Source of the DNA: Methanobacteriota archaeon
GTDB taxonomy: Archaea; Thermoplasmatota; Thermoplasmata; RBG-16-68-12
Assembly (NCBI GenBank): GCA_005878515.1
Contig: VBLZ01000102.1
Location: 1 to 29,490, forward strand
Reading direction: 5' to 3'
DNA length: 29,490 bases
In this document: positions 29,483-29,490 of the stretch, piece by piece
Position numbering within the stretch: the first letter of the stretch is position 1
Layout: every line of letters starts with the position of its first letter
The notes under the pieces: generated by a model
Databases searched by the model: none
What the model was told of the DNA's origin: nothing
Seen by the model: only the letters and a program-made list of their open reading frames with translations
Position numbers and translations under genes: made by a program

Positions 29483-29490
29483 AGTGACAC

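Overview
The window is a gene-dense, GC-rich stretch of an archaeal chromosome. The domain call rests on a TATA-binding protein (TBP), ribosomal protein S17e, the RNase P protein Rpp21/Rnp4, an archaeal/eukaryal-type ATP-dependent DNA ligase, and archaeal TATA-like boxes at 24-35 nt before many start codons. Several of those distances leave no room for a 5' leader. The gene content (a bacterial-type 2-oxoacid dehydrogenase complex, ETF/FixC and acyl-CoA oxidation enzymes) suggests a heterotrophic, probably respiring archaeon. A high-GC Thermoplasmatota lineage is my best guess, but that is inference only. I saw no rRNA, tRNA, CRISPR array or insertion sequence, and no gene-free stretch above 300 bases.

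Layout. Bases 1-2305 (+): the end of fixC, then etfB and etfA, an electron-transfer module linking acyl-CoA or NADH oxidation to quinone. Bases 2253-8975 (-): a lipoate-dependent 2-oxoacid dehydrogenase locus in transcription order E1alpha, a TPR protein, E1beta, then E2, E3 and lipB. It is interrupted by one small membrane protein gene on the + strand (5910-6338). Bases 9089-11637 (+): an EamA transporter coupled to DNA ligase. A second EamA transporter (-) lies opposite, with a perfect hairpin between the convergent ends. Bases 12700-16326: 3-hydroxyacyl-CoA dehydrogenase and enoyl-CoA hydratase on +, interleaved with two paralogous surface proteins on - that have a membrane anchor and a proline-rich cytoplasmic tail. 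Bases 16327-19723: a 56-residue protein on - that a length filter would miss, S17e, and a three-gene ABC-2 transporter. Bases 19720-25248: Rpp21, a tiny membrane protein, an M24 peptidase, a GNAT acetyltransferase, a PKD-domain surface protein and a histone-deacetylase-family enzyme. Bases 25240-29482: a four-CBS protein fused to a C-terminal domain resembling ribosome-hibernation factors, a methyltransferase, acylphosphatase, and a TBP / SRPBCC / TatD-like gene string.

Functional reading. The first 16 kb is a carbon-oxidation neighbourhood. 2-Oxoacids (probably branched-chain) are converted to acyl-CoA by E1/E2/E3, the E2 lipoyl arm is loaded by LipB, beta-oxidation steps are catalysed by the crotonase and hydroxyacyl-CoA dehydrogenase, and electrons pass through ETF to FixC. 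The second half is mostly information processing and cell surface. The items I would look at first are the CBS4-HPF-like fusion (25240-26391), the TPR gene between E1alpha and E1beta (7320-7898), lipB in an organism expected to lack ACP-based fatty-acid synthesis, and the unlisted small ORF at 16327-16497.
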